Below are positions 1-7,006 of a stretch of 13,217 nt of DNA, piece after piece. The position numbers and the translations under genes were made by a program. Location of the stretch: the NCBI GenBank assembly GCA_959604655.1, contig CAUHCL010000058.1, positions 1-13,217 of the forward strand. Direction: 5' to 3'. Source of the stretch: an uncultured Alistipes sp. Its GTDB lineage: Bacteria > Bacteroidota > Bacteroidia > Bacteroidales > Rikenellaceae. Positions within the stretch are counted from its first letter, which is position 1. Each line of letters starts with the position of its first letter. The notes under the pieces are model-generated. The model saw only the letters and a list, made by a program, of their open reading frames with translations, made no database searches and had not been told where the DNA came from.

Positions 1-70
1 GTCTCTTCTGCTTGCCGCAGGGGCGCTTTCGACGATCCGAAGATCGCTTCGCGACAGACGGTCCGCAATG

Positions 71-107
71 AAAAAAGCCGCATGCAATCTCTTGCAGCGG
101 CTTTTTA
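71..107 (-). terminator. Intrinsic terminator of the tRNA-Thr gene
   Basis: Two stacked stems are visible: GCCGC (77-81) pairs with GCGGC (97-101), and TGCAA (83-87) pairs with TTGCA (92-96), around a 4-base loop with a single bulged A at 82. Six A residues (71-76) precede the stem and five T residues (102-106) follow it, so the element can terminate on either strand. It lies 40 bases past the 3' end of the leftward tRNA gene, which makes it that gene's terminator. It could also stop rightward transcription entering from outside the window. Confidence 0.85.
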
Positions 108-147
108 TCCTTCCGTACCTGCGCCTTTTGGCGCTTTCGGATCATCG

Positions 148-219
148 AGCCGAATCCGAGACTTGAACTCGGGACCCCTTCATTACGAGTGAAGTGCTCT
201 ACCACTGAGCTAATTCGGC
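148..219 (-). tRNA. tRNA-Thr (anticodon CGT)
   Basis: The reverse complement folds as a full cloverleaf. The acceptor stem is GCCGAAT with ATTCGGC and a T discriminator. The D arm contains AGCTCAGTGGTAGAGC. The anticodon arm is CTTCA-CTCGTAA-TGAAG, placing CGT at positions 34-36, which reads the threonine codon ACG. The T arm is CCGAG-TTCAAGT-CTCGG. The bases after the discriminator are not CCA, so the 3' end must be added after transcription. A hairpin terminator follows at 71-107. A CGT tRNA suits this GC-rich genome, where ACG is a common codon. Isotype and boundaries come from the fold itself. Confidence 0.95.
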
Positions 220-362
220 CTGCCGATCGGTATGTCCGATCCGTTTTCGGATGCAAATATCGTAATTATTTCGTAAGTTCGTGCATGTTCGGACGAAAAA
301 GTGCGATTTTTTTAGGATTTTTATTATTTTCGCATGACCTTATTAATCGTAACCCGAACGCA
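220..362. other. Intergenic region between divergent tRNA-Thr and cstA
   Basis: This AT-rich stretch must carry the promoters for the leftward tRNA and the rightward transporter. It contains a perfect small hairpin, ATCCG-TTTT-CGGAT, at 239-252, close to the tRNA 5' end. No open frame here is credible as a gene. An upstream start at 189 for the transporter frame would run through the tRNA gene and this spacer and is not believable. Confidence 0.6.
325..332 (+). promoter_or_regulatory. Possible Bacteroidota -7 element for cstA
   Basis: TATTTTCG matches the Bacteroidota -7 consensus TAnnTTTG except for one base. It lies 30 bases before the chosen cstA start, which would give a leader of roughly 24 bases. 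No clear TTTG -33 element is present at the expected distance; that position is only T-rich nearby. Treat this as a weak candidate. Confidence 0.3.
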
Positions 363-1841
363 ATGATTACTTTTCTCGTATGCCTTACGCTTCTCATTGC
401 CGCCTATTTCGTCTACGGGCGGGTGCTGGAGCGTATGTGCGGCATCGATCCCCGACGGACGATGCCGAGCGGAACCCACTACGACGGGGTGGACTACATT
501 CCGCTGCCGCTGTGGAAAACTTTCACCATCCAGCTGCTCAACATAGCGGGACTCGGCCCCTTTTTCGGCGCGGTGCTCGGCGCGGCCTACGGTCCCGTGG
601 CGTTCGTGTGGATCACGGCGGGTTCGATCCTCATCGGCGGCGTCCACGACTTCGTGGCGGGCGTTATTTCGGTGAAGAGCGACGGCCGCAGTCTGCCCGA
701 GATCGTCGGCGCCAGTCTGGGCGACGGCATGCGCGTGTTCATGCGCGCCTTCTCGGTGCTGCTGATGGTGATCGTGGGTGCCGTGTTCATGTCGCAGCCC
801 GCCAAGCTGCTGGCGGCGCGTATGGCCTCGTCGCCGCTCAACGTGACGGCATTCTGCGTGACCGACGAATTTTCGTGGCTGCTCTTGCTGTTGATAGGCA
901 TCATACTGATATATTACGTGGTGGCGACCCTGCTGCCCGTCGACAAGATCATAGGACGGTTCTATCCGCTGTTCGGCGCGGCGATGCTCTTCACGGCGTT
1001 CGGCGTGCTGGCCGTGCTGCTTTTCGGCGACGAATACCGCATTCCCGAACTCACGTCGCTTGCGAACATGAAGGCGGGTGCGGCCGATTTCCCCATAATC
1101 CCCATGCTGTGCGCCACCATCTCGTGCGGCGCGATCTCGGGTTTCCATGCCACGCAGTCGCCCATGATGGCGCGCTGCCTGCGCAACGAGCGCGAGTGCC
1201 GCCCCGTGTTCTTCGGGGCCATGCTGGTCGAGGGCGTCATAGCGCTCGTGTGGGCCGCCATGGCCATGGCGTTCTGGGGAGGCGTCGAGGGGCTCAACGA
1301 CTATATAGCGGCTTCGGGAGGCGAGGCGGCCGTGATGATCGACAAGATAGCGACCACGGTGTTCGGCTCGGGCGTGGCTGTGCTGGTGGTCGTGGGCATT
1401 GTCGCGAGCGCCATAACCTCGGGCGATACGGCGTTCCGCTCGGCGCGTCTGATCGTGTCCGACTTCATGAATATCCGTCAGGCGTCGTTGCGCAACCGCA
1501 TAGCGGTGTCGCTGCCGCTGTTCGCCGCGGGTCTGGCGTTCGTCATCTTCGTGCCGTTCCGCATAGCATGGCTTACGATGGCGTGGACCAACCAGGTGCT
1601 GGCCGTCGTTACGCTGTGGGCCATCACCTGCTATCTGGCCCGTCGGGGCAGGGCTTATGTGATCACCATGCTGCCCGCCATGTTCATGACATTCATATGC
1701 ACGTCCTACGTGTTCGTCGCTCCGCACATGCTGTGCCTGCATAATACTGCGGCCGCCTACGCTGCGGGTGCGGCCGTGACCGCGACTGTTGCCGCCATTG
1801 TAATCCTCAAGATTCGCCGCGATGGAAAAACTATCGATTAA
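363..1841 (+). CDS. cstA: CstA-family carbon starvation protein / peptide or pyruvate transporter
   Basis: This is an inner-membrane transporter of the CstA family, whose members take up peptides or pyruvate when carbon is scarce. The 492-residue product is almost entirely membrane helices. Family-type motifs are visible: QLLNIAGLGPFFGA (57-70), GGVHDF (92-97), SGFHATQSP (259-267), TSGDTAFRSAR (352-362) and AWTNQ (407-411). It belongs to the short form: E. coli CstA has about 700 residues, so a C-terminal part is absent, as is usual for compact homologues in anaerobes. The start at 363 (MITFLVCL) places the first helix at the N terminus; the frame stays open back to 189 but would cross the tRNA gene. 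The last 20 bases overlap the next gene in another frame. Family assignment is firm; the substrate is not determined by sequence. Confidence 0.92.
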   Translation: MITFLVCLTLLIAAYFVYGRVLERMCGIDPRRTMPSGTHYDGVDYIPLPLWKTFTIQLLNIAGLGPFFGAVLGAAYGPVAFVWITAGSILIGGVHDFVAGVISVKSDGRSLPEIVGASLGDGMRVFMRAFSVLLMVIVGAVFMSQPAKLLAARMASSPLNVTAFCVTDEFSWLLLLLIGIILIYYVVATLLPVDKIIGRFYPLFGAAMLFTAFGVLAVLLFGDEYRIPELTSLANMKAGAADFPIIPMLCATISCGAISGFHATQSPMMARCLRNERECRPVFFGAMLVEGVIALVWAAMAMAFWGGVEGLNDYIAASGGEAAVMIDKIATTVFGSGVAVLVVVGIVASAITSGDTAFRSARLIVSDFMNIRQASLRNRIAVSLPLFAAGLAFVIFVPFRIAWLTMAWTNQVLAVVTLWAITCYLARRGRAYVITMLPAMFMTFICTSYVFVAPHMLCLHNTAAAYAAGAAVTATVAAIVILKIRRDGKTID

Positions 1842-2502
1842 ACCCTCCGCTTCGGGCCTTGTGCGCATCGACGGAGGCGACAGGCTGGGGGCCGTGCTGC
1901 GCCGCTCGCGCGCGCTGGACCGCGAGGGCCGCGCCGAGGAGGCGTGCCGCATGCGTTTCGATGCCGTGCGGCGGCTCGACGATATGCTCGGCGAGGAACC
2001 TTTGGCACTCGACTGGGCCGATGCCGCCACGCGGTCGGCGCTGGAGCTGATCTACGCCTCGGCCGCCGATCACTTCGCCGTGGGCGACGCGGAGATGGCC
2101 GCCGCGTTGTGGGAGCGGCTGCTGGAACTCGACGACGAGGATCATACCGAGGCGGTGGTGATGCTGGCCTTCAGCTATGCCGAGCTGGAGGATTACGACT
2201 GTTTCGACGACGCGCTGTTCGACATATCGCCCAAGTCGCCCGAATACTCGCTGCTGTGCCTCTGGTGCGAGTTCCGCCGTTCGGGCGGGGTCGACACCGA
2301 CGCCTTGCGCGTGCTGCGTACGCGTCACAGGGCGTGGTACGCCGAATTTACGGCCGACGAGCATCCTGCCGACGAGAAATACATGGCCGAGTGCCGCAGC
2401 GAGCATCCGTCGCCCTCGACCGAGGCGCGCGAGCTGTGGTTCGCCACGGCGCCGCTGTGGGAGCGGCATCCCGATTTCATCGCGATGCTGCGGCGGGCGT
2501 AG
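1822..2502 (+). CDS. TPR-like helical protein, function unknown
   Basis: The 226-residue product is acidic and looks all-helical, with no signal peptide and no membrane segment, so it is probably cytoplasmic. Residues 73-150 read like paired helices of tetratricopeptide type: a helix around YASAADHFAVGDAEMAAALW, then LLELDDEDHTEAVVMLAFSY, then a helix around DCFDDALFDI. A C-terminal helical segment ends near HPDFIAML. No catalytic motif is visible. Its ATG lies inside the end of cstA, overlapping by 20 bases in a different frame, which suggests translational coupling and a shared transcript. A role in assembling or regulating the transporter is possible but only inferred from position. The frame is well supported by the overlap and by continuous codon bias. 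Confidence 0.8.
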   Translation: MEKLSIKPSASGLVRIDGGDRLGAVLRRSRALDREGRAEEACRMRFDAVRRLDDMLGEEPLALDWADAATRSALELIYASAADHFAVGDAEMAAALWERLLELDDEDHTEAVVMLAFSYAELEDYDCFDDALFDISPKSPEYSLLCLWCEFRRSGGVDTDALRVLRTRHRAWYAEFTADEHPADEKYMAECRSEHPSPSTEARELWFATAPLWERHPDFIAMLRRA

Positions 2503-2549
2503 GTCGGCCGCAGCCGCATGATATTTGAAACGAATTAACGGATTACGCA

Positions 2550-3344
2550 ATGAAACGATATTTGATTCTCGCCGTCGCGTTGCTGTGCGCAGCGACGGCC
2601 GCTGCGGCCGACTATAAGGTCGCGCGCGATATAGTCTACCGTTCCGACGACGAATATGCCGCGCGCATGTGCCGTCTGGACGTCTCGTCGCCCGAGGGGG
2701 CGAAGGGTGCCCCCGTGATCGTGTGGTTCCACGGCGGCGGCCTGACGGGCGGCGGCAAGGATACCCCGCGCGAACTGCTGGCTGACGGCGCCGTGGTGGT
2801 GGGCGTTGGTTACCGCCTCTCGCCGCACGTGGCGGTCGACACCATCATCGACGATGCGGCCTGTGCCGTGGCCTGGGTGTTCGCCAACATAGAGAAGTAC
2901 GGCGGCGACCCCTCGCGCATATATGTGGCGGGCCACTCGGCGGGCGGTTATCTGGTGAGCATGATCGGGCTGGACAAGAGCCGGCTGGCGCGCTACGGCA
3001 TCGACGCCGACCGTCTGCGCGGCATAGTCCCGTTCAGCGGTCAGGCCATAACGCATTTCGAGGAACGCCGCTCGCGCGGTATTTCGGACCAGCAGCCCGT
3101 GGTCGACAGCCTCGCGCCGCTCTACCATGTCCGCGGCGATGCGCCTCCCATCCTCATCCTGTCGGGTGACCGCGAGCGCGAGATGCTGGGCCGCTACGAG
3201 GAAAATGCCTATCTGTGGCGCATGCTGCGTCTGGCGGGTCACAAGGATGTGACGCTGTACGAACTCGACGGCTACGGCCACGACATGTGCCTGCCCGCAT
3301 ATCCGCTGTTCCTGCGCTTCATCCGCGAGCACGAGGGGCGTTAG
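2550..3344 (+). CDS. Secreted alpha/beta hydrolase, HSL-type esterase
   Basis: This 264-residue protein is a hydrolase of the alpha/beta fold, hormone-sensitive-lipase-like esterase group. A signal peptide is clear (MKRYLILAVALLCAATAAAA, cleaved near residue 20), so the enzyme acts in the periplasm or outside. The oxyanion-hole motif HGGG is at 61-64. The nucleophile is Ser130 in GHSAGG, the acid is probably Asp207 in LSGDRE, and the base is His244 in GYGHDM, so the triad is complete. Short-chain esters or acetyl groups on glycans are plausible substrates, but the sequence does not fix one. It starts 47 bases after the TPR-like gene in the same direction and is probably cotranscribed. It converges on asd, with a shared terminator between them. 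Confidence 0.88.
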   Translation: MKRYLILAVALLCAATAAAADYKVARDIVYRSDDEYAARMCRLDVSSPEGAKGAPVIVWFHGGGLTGGGKDTPRELLADGAVVVGVGYRLSPHVAVDTIIDDAACAVAWVFANIEKYGGDPSRIYVAGHSAGGYLVSMIGLDKSRLARYGIDADRLRGIVPFSGQAITHFEERRSRGISDQQPVVDSLAPLYHVRGDAPPILILSGDREREMLGRYEENAYLWRMLRLAGHKDVTLYELDGYGHDMCLPAYPLFLRFIREHEGR

Positions 3345-3365
3345 CGGTAGGCGCTGTGCGTATTA

Positions 3366-3404
3366 AAAAAAGTCCCGAGGAATCACCTCGGGACTTGTCT
3401 TTTC
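3366..3404. terminator. Bidirectional intrinsic terminator between convergent genes
   Basis: An 11-base perfect stem, AAGTCCCGAGG (3370-3380) with CCTCGGGACTT (3386-3396), closes a 5-base loop. On the minus strand it is followed by a run of T residues (complement of 3365-3370), giving an ideal terminator for asd just past its TAG stop. On the plus strand it is followed by GTCTTTTC, a weaker tract that would serve the hydrolase gene. Confidence 0.9.
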
Positions 3405-4411
3405 TATTTGTGGTTTCGGATCAACCACTCGGCTATCTGCACCGCATTGAGCGCGGCGCCCTTCTTGATCTGGTCGGCCACGCACCAGAACGTCAGTCCG
3501 TTGGGCGAGGTGAGGTCCTTGCGGATGCGGCCCACGTATACGGGATCCTTGCCCGCGATGAACAGCGGCATGGGGTAGACCTTGTCGGCGGGGGCGTCCA
3601 TCAGCACCACGCCCTCGGCCTCGGCGAAAGCCTTGCGGGCCTCGTCGGGCGTGACGGGACGTTCGGTCTCCAGCCATATGCTCTCCGAGTGGGCGCGCAT
3701 GACGGGCACGCGCACGCAGGTGGCCGACACCTCGATGTCGGAGTGCATGATCTTGCGCGTCTCGTTGTACATTTTCATTTCCTCCTTGGTGTAGTCATTG
3801 TCGGTGAAGACGTCGATGTGGGGGATCACGTTGTAGGCCAGTTGGTAGGCGAACTTCTCCACCGTCGGTTCCTCGCCCGCCACGATCTGCGCATGCTGCG
3901 TGCGAAGCTCGGCCATGGCCTGGGCGCCGCCGCCGCTGGCCGATTGGTAGGTGGCCACGTGCACCTTCTTTATATGCGACACCTTCTCGATGGCCTTCAG
4001 CGCCACCACCATCTGTATGGTGGTGCAGTTGGGGTTGGCTATGATGCGTCGGGGAGCGTCGAGGGCATCCTCGGGATTGACCTCGGGAACGACTAAAGGC
4101 ACGTCGGCATCCATGCGGAACGCGCTCGAATTGTCGATCATCAGCGTGCCGTGCTTGGTGATGGTCTCGGCGAACTCTTTCGAGGTGCCCGCACCCGCCG
4201 AGGTCAGCGCTATGTCGACGCCCTTGAAGTCGTCGTTGTGGCACAGCTGCTTCACCTCGATCTCCTTGCCTCGGAAGTTGTATTTTCGTCCCGCGCTGCG
4301 CTCCGATCCGAAGAGCAGAAGCTCGTCGACGGGGAAATCGGTTCTTTCGTTCAGAATGGTCAGGAACTCCTGACCCACGGCGCCGCTCGCGCCCACAATG
4401 GCAATTCTCAT
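3404..4411 (-). CDS. asd: Aspartate-semialdehyde dehydrogenase
   Basis: The enzyme reduces aspartyl phosphate to aspartate semialdehyde with NADPH in the cytoplasm, at the branch point to diaminopimelate/lysine, threonine and methionine. The 335-residue length is normal for the family. The N-terminal nucleotide-binding loop GASGAVG is at 7-13. The catalytic Cys129 lies in NPNCTT; Gln156 is in TYQSASG; the substrate-binding and acid/base region is RVPVMRAH (234-241) with His241. The start is the MRIAIVG methionine at 4411; the frame stays open far upstream, but only as a shadow of the penicillin-binding protein gene. It lies 59 bases after that gene in the same direction, so the two are likely cotranscribed. 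The spacer holds a short GCGGG/CCCGC hairpin without a T run. Confidence 0.97.
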   Translation of the reverse strand: MRIAIVGASGAVGQEFLTILNERTDFPVDELLLFGSERSAGRKYNFRGKEIEVKQLCHNDDFKGVDIALTSAGAGTSKEFAETITKHGTLMIDNSSAFRMDADVPLVVPEVNPEDALDAPRRIIANPNCTTIQMVVALKAIEKVSHIKKVHVATYQSASGGGAQAMAELRTQHAQIVAGEEPTVEKFAYQLAYNVIPHIDVFTDNDYTKEEMKMYNETRKIMHSDIEVSATCVRVPVMRAHSESIWLETERPVTPDEARKAFAEAEGVVLMDAPADKVYPMPLFIAGKDPVYVGRIRKDLTSPNGLTFWCVADQIKKGAALNAVQIAEWLIRNHK

Positions 4412-4470
4412 ATTTTCGGGTTTTTGTTCTGTCGTATCGTTTCGCTGCGGGGGCTGTGCCCGCGGGGCTG

Positions 4471-6873
4471 TCAATCGAAAAACTCGTCGCCGCTCTGCTG
4501 CACGGCCGACGCGTCGGGCGACAGCTCCTTGGGGCAGTCGTAAGGCTCCCACCCCTCGGGACGCGTGAACCTGGCGTTGCGGCTCAGCCCCAGACGCGGA
4601 TCGGCGTAGGCCTTGGTGAGGAACTCGCCCACGATGGGCAGGGCCATGATGCTGCCCTCGCCGCCCGCGGGGAAGTGCACCGACTGGTCCTCGCCGCCGA
4701 CCCACGATCCCGCCACCAGATTGGGTGTCACGCACATGAACCATGCGTCGCGGTTCTCGTTCGAGGTGCCCGTCTTGCCGCCGATCTCCATGTCCTTCAT
4801 GCCGAACTGCCATACCAGTCGGCCGCCCGTGCCCGCGGTTATCACCCGCTGGAGCATGGTGAGCATGGTGTAGGCCGTCTGCCTGTTGATGGCGTCCTGC
4901 GACTGCGGGATGAAGCTCGAAATGAGGTTGCCCTGACGGTCCTCGATGCGGGTGACGAATATGGGATCGGTGTGCACGCCCTCGTTGACGAAGGTCGAGT
5001 AGGCGCTGGCCAGCTCGAACACGTTCGATTCGAACGCGCCCAGACACAGCGCGTAGGCGGGGTATATGTAGCTGCGTATGCCCATGTTGTGCAGGAAGTC
5101 GGCCACCGTCTCGGGCTGCTTGGCCTGCTTCATGATCCACGCCGAGTAGTTGTTGCGCGAGTTGGCCAGGCCCCAGTAGAGCGGGTGCAGCACGCCGTCG
5201 TACTCCACCTTGCCCGCCTCCTTGGGCGACCATATGCCCGCGGGGGTCTCGATCGACACGGGCAGGTTAGGTGCCATCGTGCAGGGGGTGAGACCCAGCT
5301 GGTCGATGGCGAAGGTGTAGATGAAAGGTTTCACCGTCGAGCCTATCTGTCGCTTGCCCTGCTTGGCCATGTCGTATTTGAAGTAGCGGAAGTTGGGACC
5401 TCCCACGTAGGCCTTCACGTGGCCCGAGTGCGGCTCCATCGCCACGAACGAAGCACGCATGATGCGTTTGTGGTGCAGGATCGAGTCGCGCGGGGTCATC
5501 ACCGTGTCACGCTCGCCCTTGAAGGTGAAGACACGCATGTCGCACTTCTTGTCGAACGAGGCGAAGATCTCCTTCTCCGAGGCTCCCGCCTTCTTCATCT
5601 CGCGGTAGCGGTCGGAGTTCTTCATGGCGCGTTTTACTATCTGCTCGCGTTCCTCGGCCGTGGTGTTGCGGAACAGCACGCCCGAAGCCTTGACCTGACG
5701 GTCCATGCGCGGCTGGATCACCGTCTCCATCTGCTTCTGTATGGCCTGCTCGGCATAGCGCTGCATGGCGGGCGATATGGTGGTGTAGATGCGCAGACCG
5801 TCGCGGTAGATGTTGTAGGGCGAGCCGTCGGCCTTCTTGTTCTTCAGGCACCAGCCGTAGAGCGGGTTTTCGTCGTACTCCTTCACCGCCTGTTCGTAAT
5901 CCCAGTCGGTGAGGAACTGACGGCGCACGGGGCGCTGCATGTTCATCACCTGACGCAGCATCTCGCGGAAGTAGGTCGCCTCGCCGTCGTTGTGCGATAT
6001 GGGTCTGTAATCGAGCGTTATGGGCAGTGCCGAGATCGAGTCGCACTCATGGCGCGTGATGGCTCCCGCGGCGCGCATGCGGCTCAGCACCAGATTGCGG
6101 CGGGCCAGGGCGTTGGCGGGGTTGCGCACGGGCGAGTAGCGCGTGGGGGCGTTCACCACGCCTACCAGCATGGCGGCCTCCTGTATGTTCAGCTCGTCGG
6201 GCGTCTTGTTGAAGAAGGTGCTCGCCGCCGACTTTATGCCGTAGGCGTTCGATCCGTACTCCACGGTGTTGAGGTACATGGCCGCGATCTCCTCCTTGGT
6301 GTAGTTGTGTTCGAGTTTGAGGGCCGTGATCCACTCCTTGAATTTCGACTGCACGAGTTTCAGCGTGCGGCCCACCTTGCCTCGGTTGCGCACCGTGTCG
6401 CGCGGGAAGAGGTTCTTGGCGAGCTGCTGGGTGATGGTGCTGCCGCCGCCCTGCGAATGGTTCTGCAACGCCACGGTCTTGATTCCCACGCGGAACAGCG
6501 ACGGGATGTCGATGCCCGAGTGGCGGCGGAAACGCACATCCTCGGTGGAGATCAGCGCCGCCACGATGGGCGGCACGTCGTAGCCGCCGAGCGATATGTG
6601 CTGCGTGGAGTCCTGCGGGTAGAGATCGGCATACTGCACGTAGGAGCGGTTCTCGACGAAAAACGACCCGATCACGTGGCCGTCGTCGCCGTAGATCTCG
6701 GTGGCGAGGTTGCTCTTGGGGTTCTCCAGTTCCTCGAACGAGGGCATGCGCCCGAAAAGGCCCGAAGCGGCCAGCGCCAGCATCACGAAGATGAGCGCCA
6801 CGGGGCCGAGGGCGATGATCCACATCGCCTTTATTATGTTGTTCTTATCCTTTATCGCCTTCTTTATGTCCAT
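4471..6873 (-). CDS. Class A penicillin-binding protein (PBP1A type), glycosyltransferase-transpeptidase
   Basis: This bifunctional cell-wall synthase polymerises lipid II and crosslinks the stem peptides on the outer face of the inner membrane. The 800-residue product has a short cytoplasmic tail and one membrane helix (about 14-37). The GT51 glycosyltransferase follows: EDVRFRRHSG with catalytic Glu111, then GGSTITQQLAKNLF (143-156), then the KFKEW...YTKEEIAAMYLN segment (178-202). The transpeptidase has GSTVK with Ser512 and Lys515, SRN at 572-574 and KTGT at 700-703. All key residues are intact. A TAACTTTG element lies upstream, and asd is 59 bases downstream. The type is mrcA/ponA-like, but Bacteroidota carry several paralogues, so no symbol is assigned. 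Confidence 0.96.
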   Translation of the reverse strand: MDIKKAIKDKNNIIKAMWIIALGPVALIFVMLALAASGLFGRMPSFEELENPKSNLATEIYGDDGHVIGSFFVENRSYVQYADLYPQDSTQHISLGGYDVPPIVAALISTEDVRFRRHSGIDIPSLFRVGIKTVALQNHSQGGGSTITQQLAKNLFPRDTVRNRGKVGRTLKLVQSKFKEWITALKLEHNYTKEEIAAMYLNTVEYGSNAYGIKSAASTFFNKTPDELNIQEAAMLVGVVNAPTRYSPVRNPANALARRNLVLSRMRAAGAITRHECDSISALPITLDYRPISHNDGEATYFREMLRQVMNMQRPVRRQFLTDWDYEQAVKEYDENPLYGWCLKNKKADGSPYNIYRDGLRIYTTISPAMQRYAEQAIQKQMETVIQPRMDRQVKASGVLFRNTTAEEREQIVKRAMKNSDRYREMKKAGASEKEIFASFDKKCDMRVFTFKGERDTVMTPRDSILHHKRIMRASFVAMEPHSGHVKAYVGGPNFRYFKYDMAKQGKRQIGSTVKPFIYTFAIDQLGLTPCTMAPNLPVSIETPAGIWSPKEAGKVEYDGVLHPLYWGLANSRNNYSAWIMKQAKQPETVADFLHNMGIRSYIYPAYALCLGAFESNVFELASAYSTFVNEGVHTDPIFVTRIEDRQGNLISSFIPQSQDAINRQTAYTMLTMLQRVITAGTGGRLVWQFGMKDMEIGGKTGTSNENRDAWFMCVTPNLVAGSWVGGEDQSVHFPAGGEGSIMALPIVGEFLTKAYADPRLGLSRNARFTRPEGWEPYDCPKELSPDASAVQQSGDEFFD

Positions 6874-6902
6874 GTCGAAAGATCGTACTTTATTCCAACG
6901 TG

Positions 6903-6910
6903 CAAAGTTA
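6903..6910 (-). promoter_or_regulatory. Bacteroidota -7 promoter element for the PBP-asd unit
   Basis: On the minus strand this reads TAACTTTG, a full match to the Bacteroidota -7 consensus TAnnTTTG. It would start transcription about 23 bases before the penicillin-binding protein start codon. The expected -33 position is AT-rich but has no TTTG, so the upstream element is weak or absent. Confidence 0.6.
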
Positions 6911-6967
6911 TAAATTTATTCGGAAAGGAGTATATTTTCATAACTATCTGATTTGAGCTTGCGGTAT

Positions 6968-6997
6968 TCTTGCGGCTCTTCAGAGCCCGCGAGCCGC
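6968..6997 (-). terminator. Possible hairpin after the 992-residue outer-membrane gene
   Basis: GCGGCTC (6972-6978) can pair with GAGCCGC (6991-6997), and the inner GGCTC-TTCA-GAGCC (6974-6987) forms a competing hairpin. It sits just past the TGA stop of the upstream leftward gene. No T run follows on the minus strand, so termination would be weak or factor-assisted. Confidence 0.3.
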
Positions 6998-7006
6998 CTC
7001 GGCCGC

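Noticed and set aside
33..46. Small hairpin CGATC-CGAA-GATCG at the left edge
   Set aside because: Only five pairs and no T run. Nothing else in bases 1-70 supports a gene or regulatory element, so it is not called as a feature.
189..362. Upstream extension of the cstA reading frame to an ATG at 189
   Set aside because: It would run through the tRNA-Thr gene and the divergent promoter region and adds an unconserved N terminus. The start at 363 begins directly with the first membrane helix.
2520..2549. Possible promoter ATATTTG before the hydrolase gene
   Set aside because: It lacks the two-base spacing of TAnnTTTG and has no -33 match. Cotranscription with the upstream gene is the simpler reading.
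4412..5233. N-terminal extension of Asd to an upstream start at 5233
   Set aside because: The extension overlaps the penicillin-binding protein gene in another frame and has shadow composition. The dehydrogenase begins normally at MRIAIVGASG.
4456..6951. 831-codon plus-strand open frame opposite the penicillin-binding protein gene
   Set aside because: It is a shadow of the GC-rich codon bias on the other strand. The product is rich in His, Arg and Val with no domain, while the minus strand carries all catalytic motifs.
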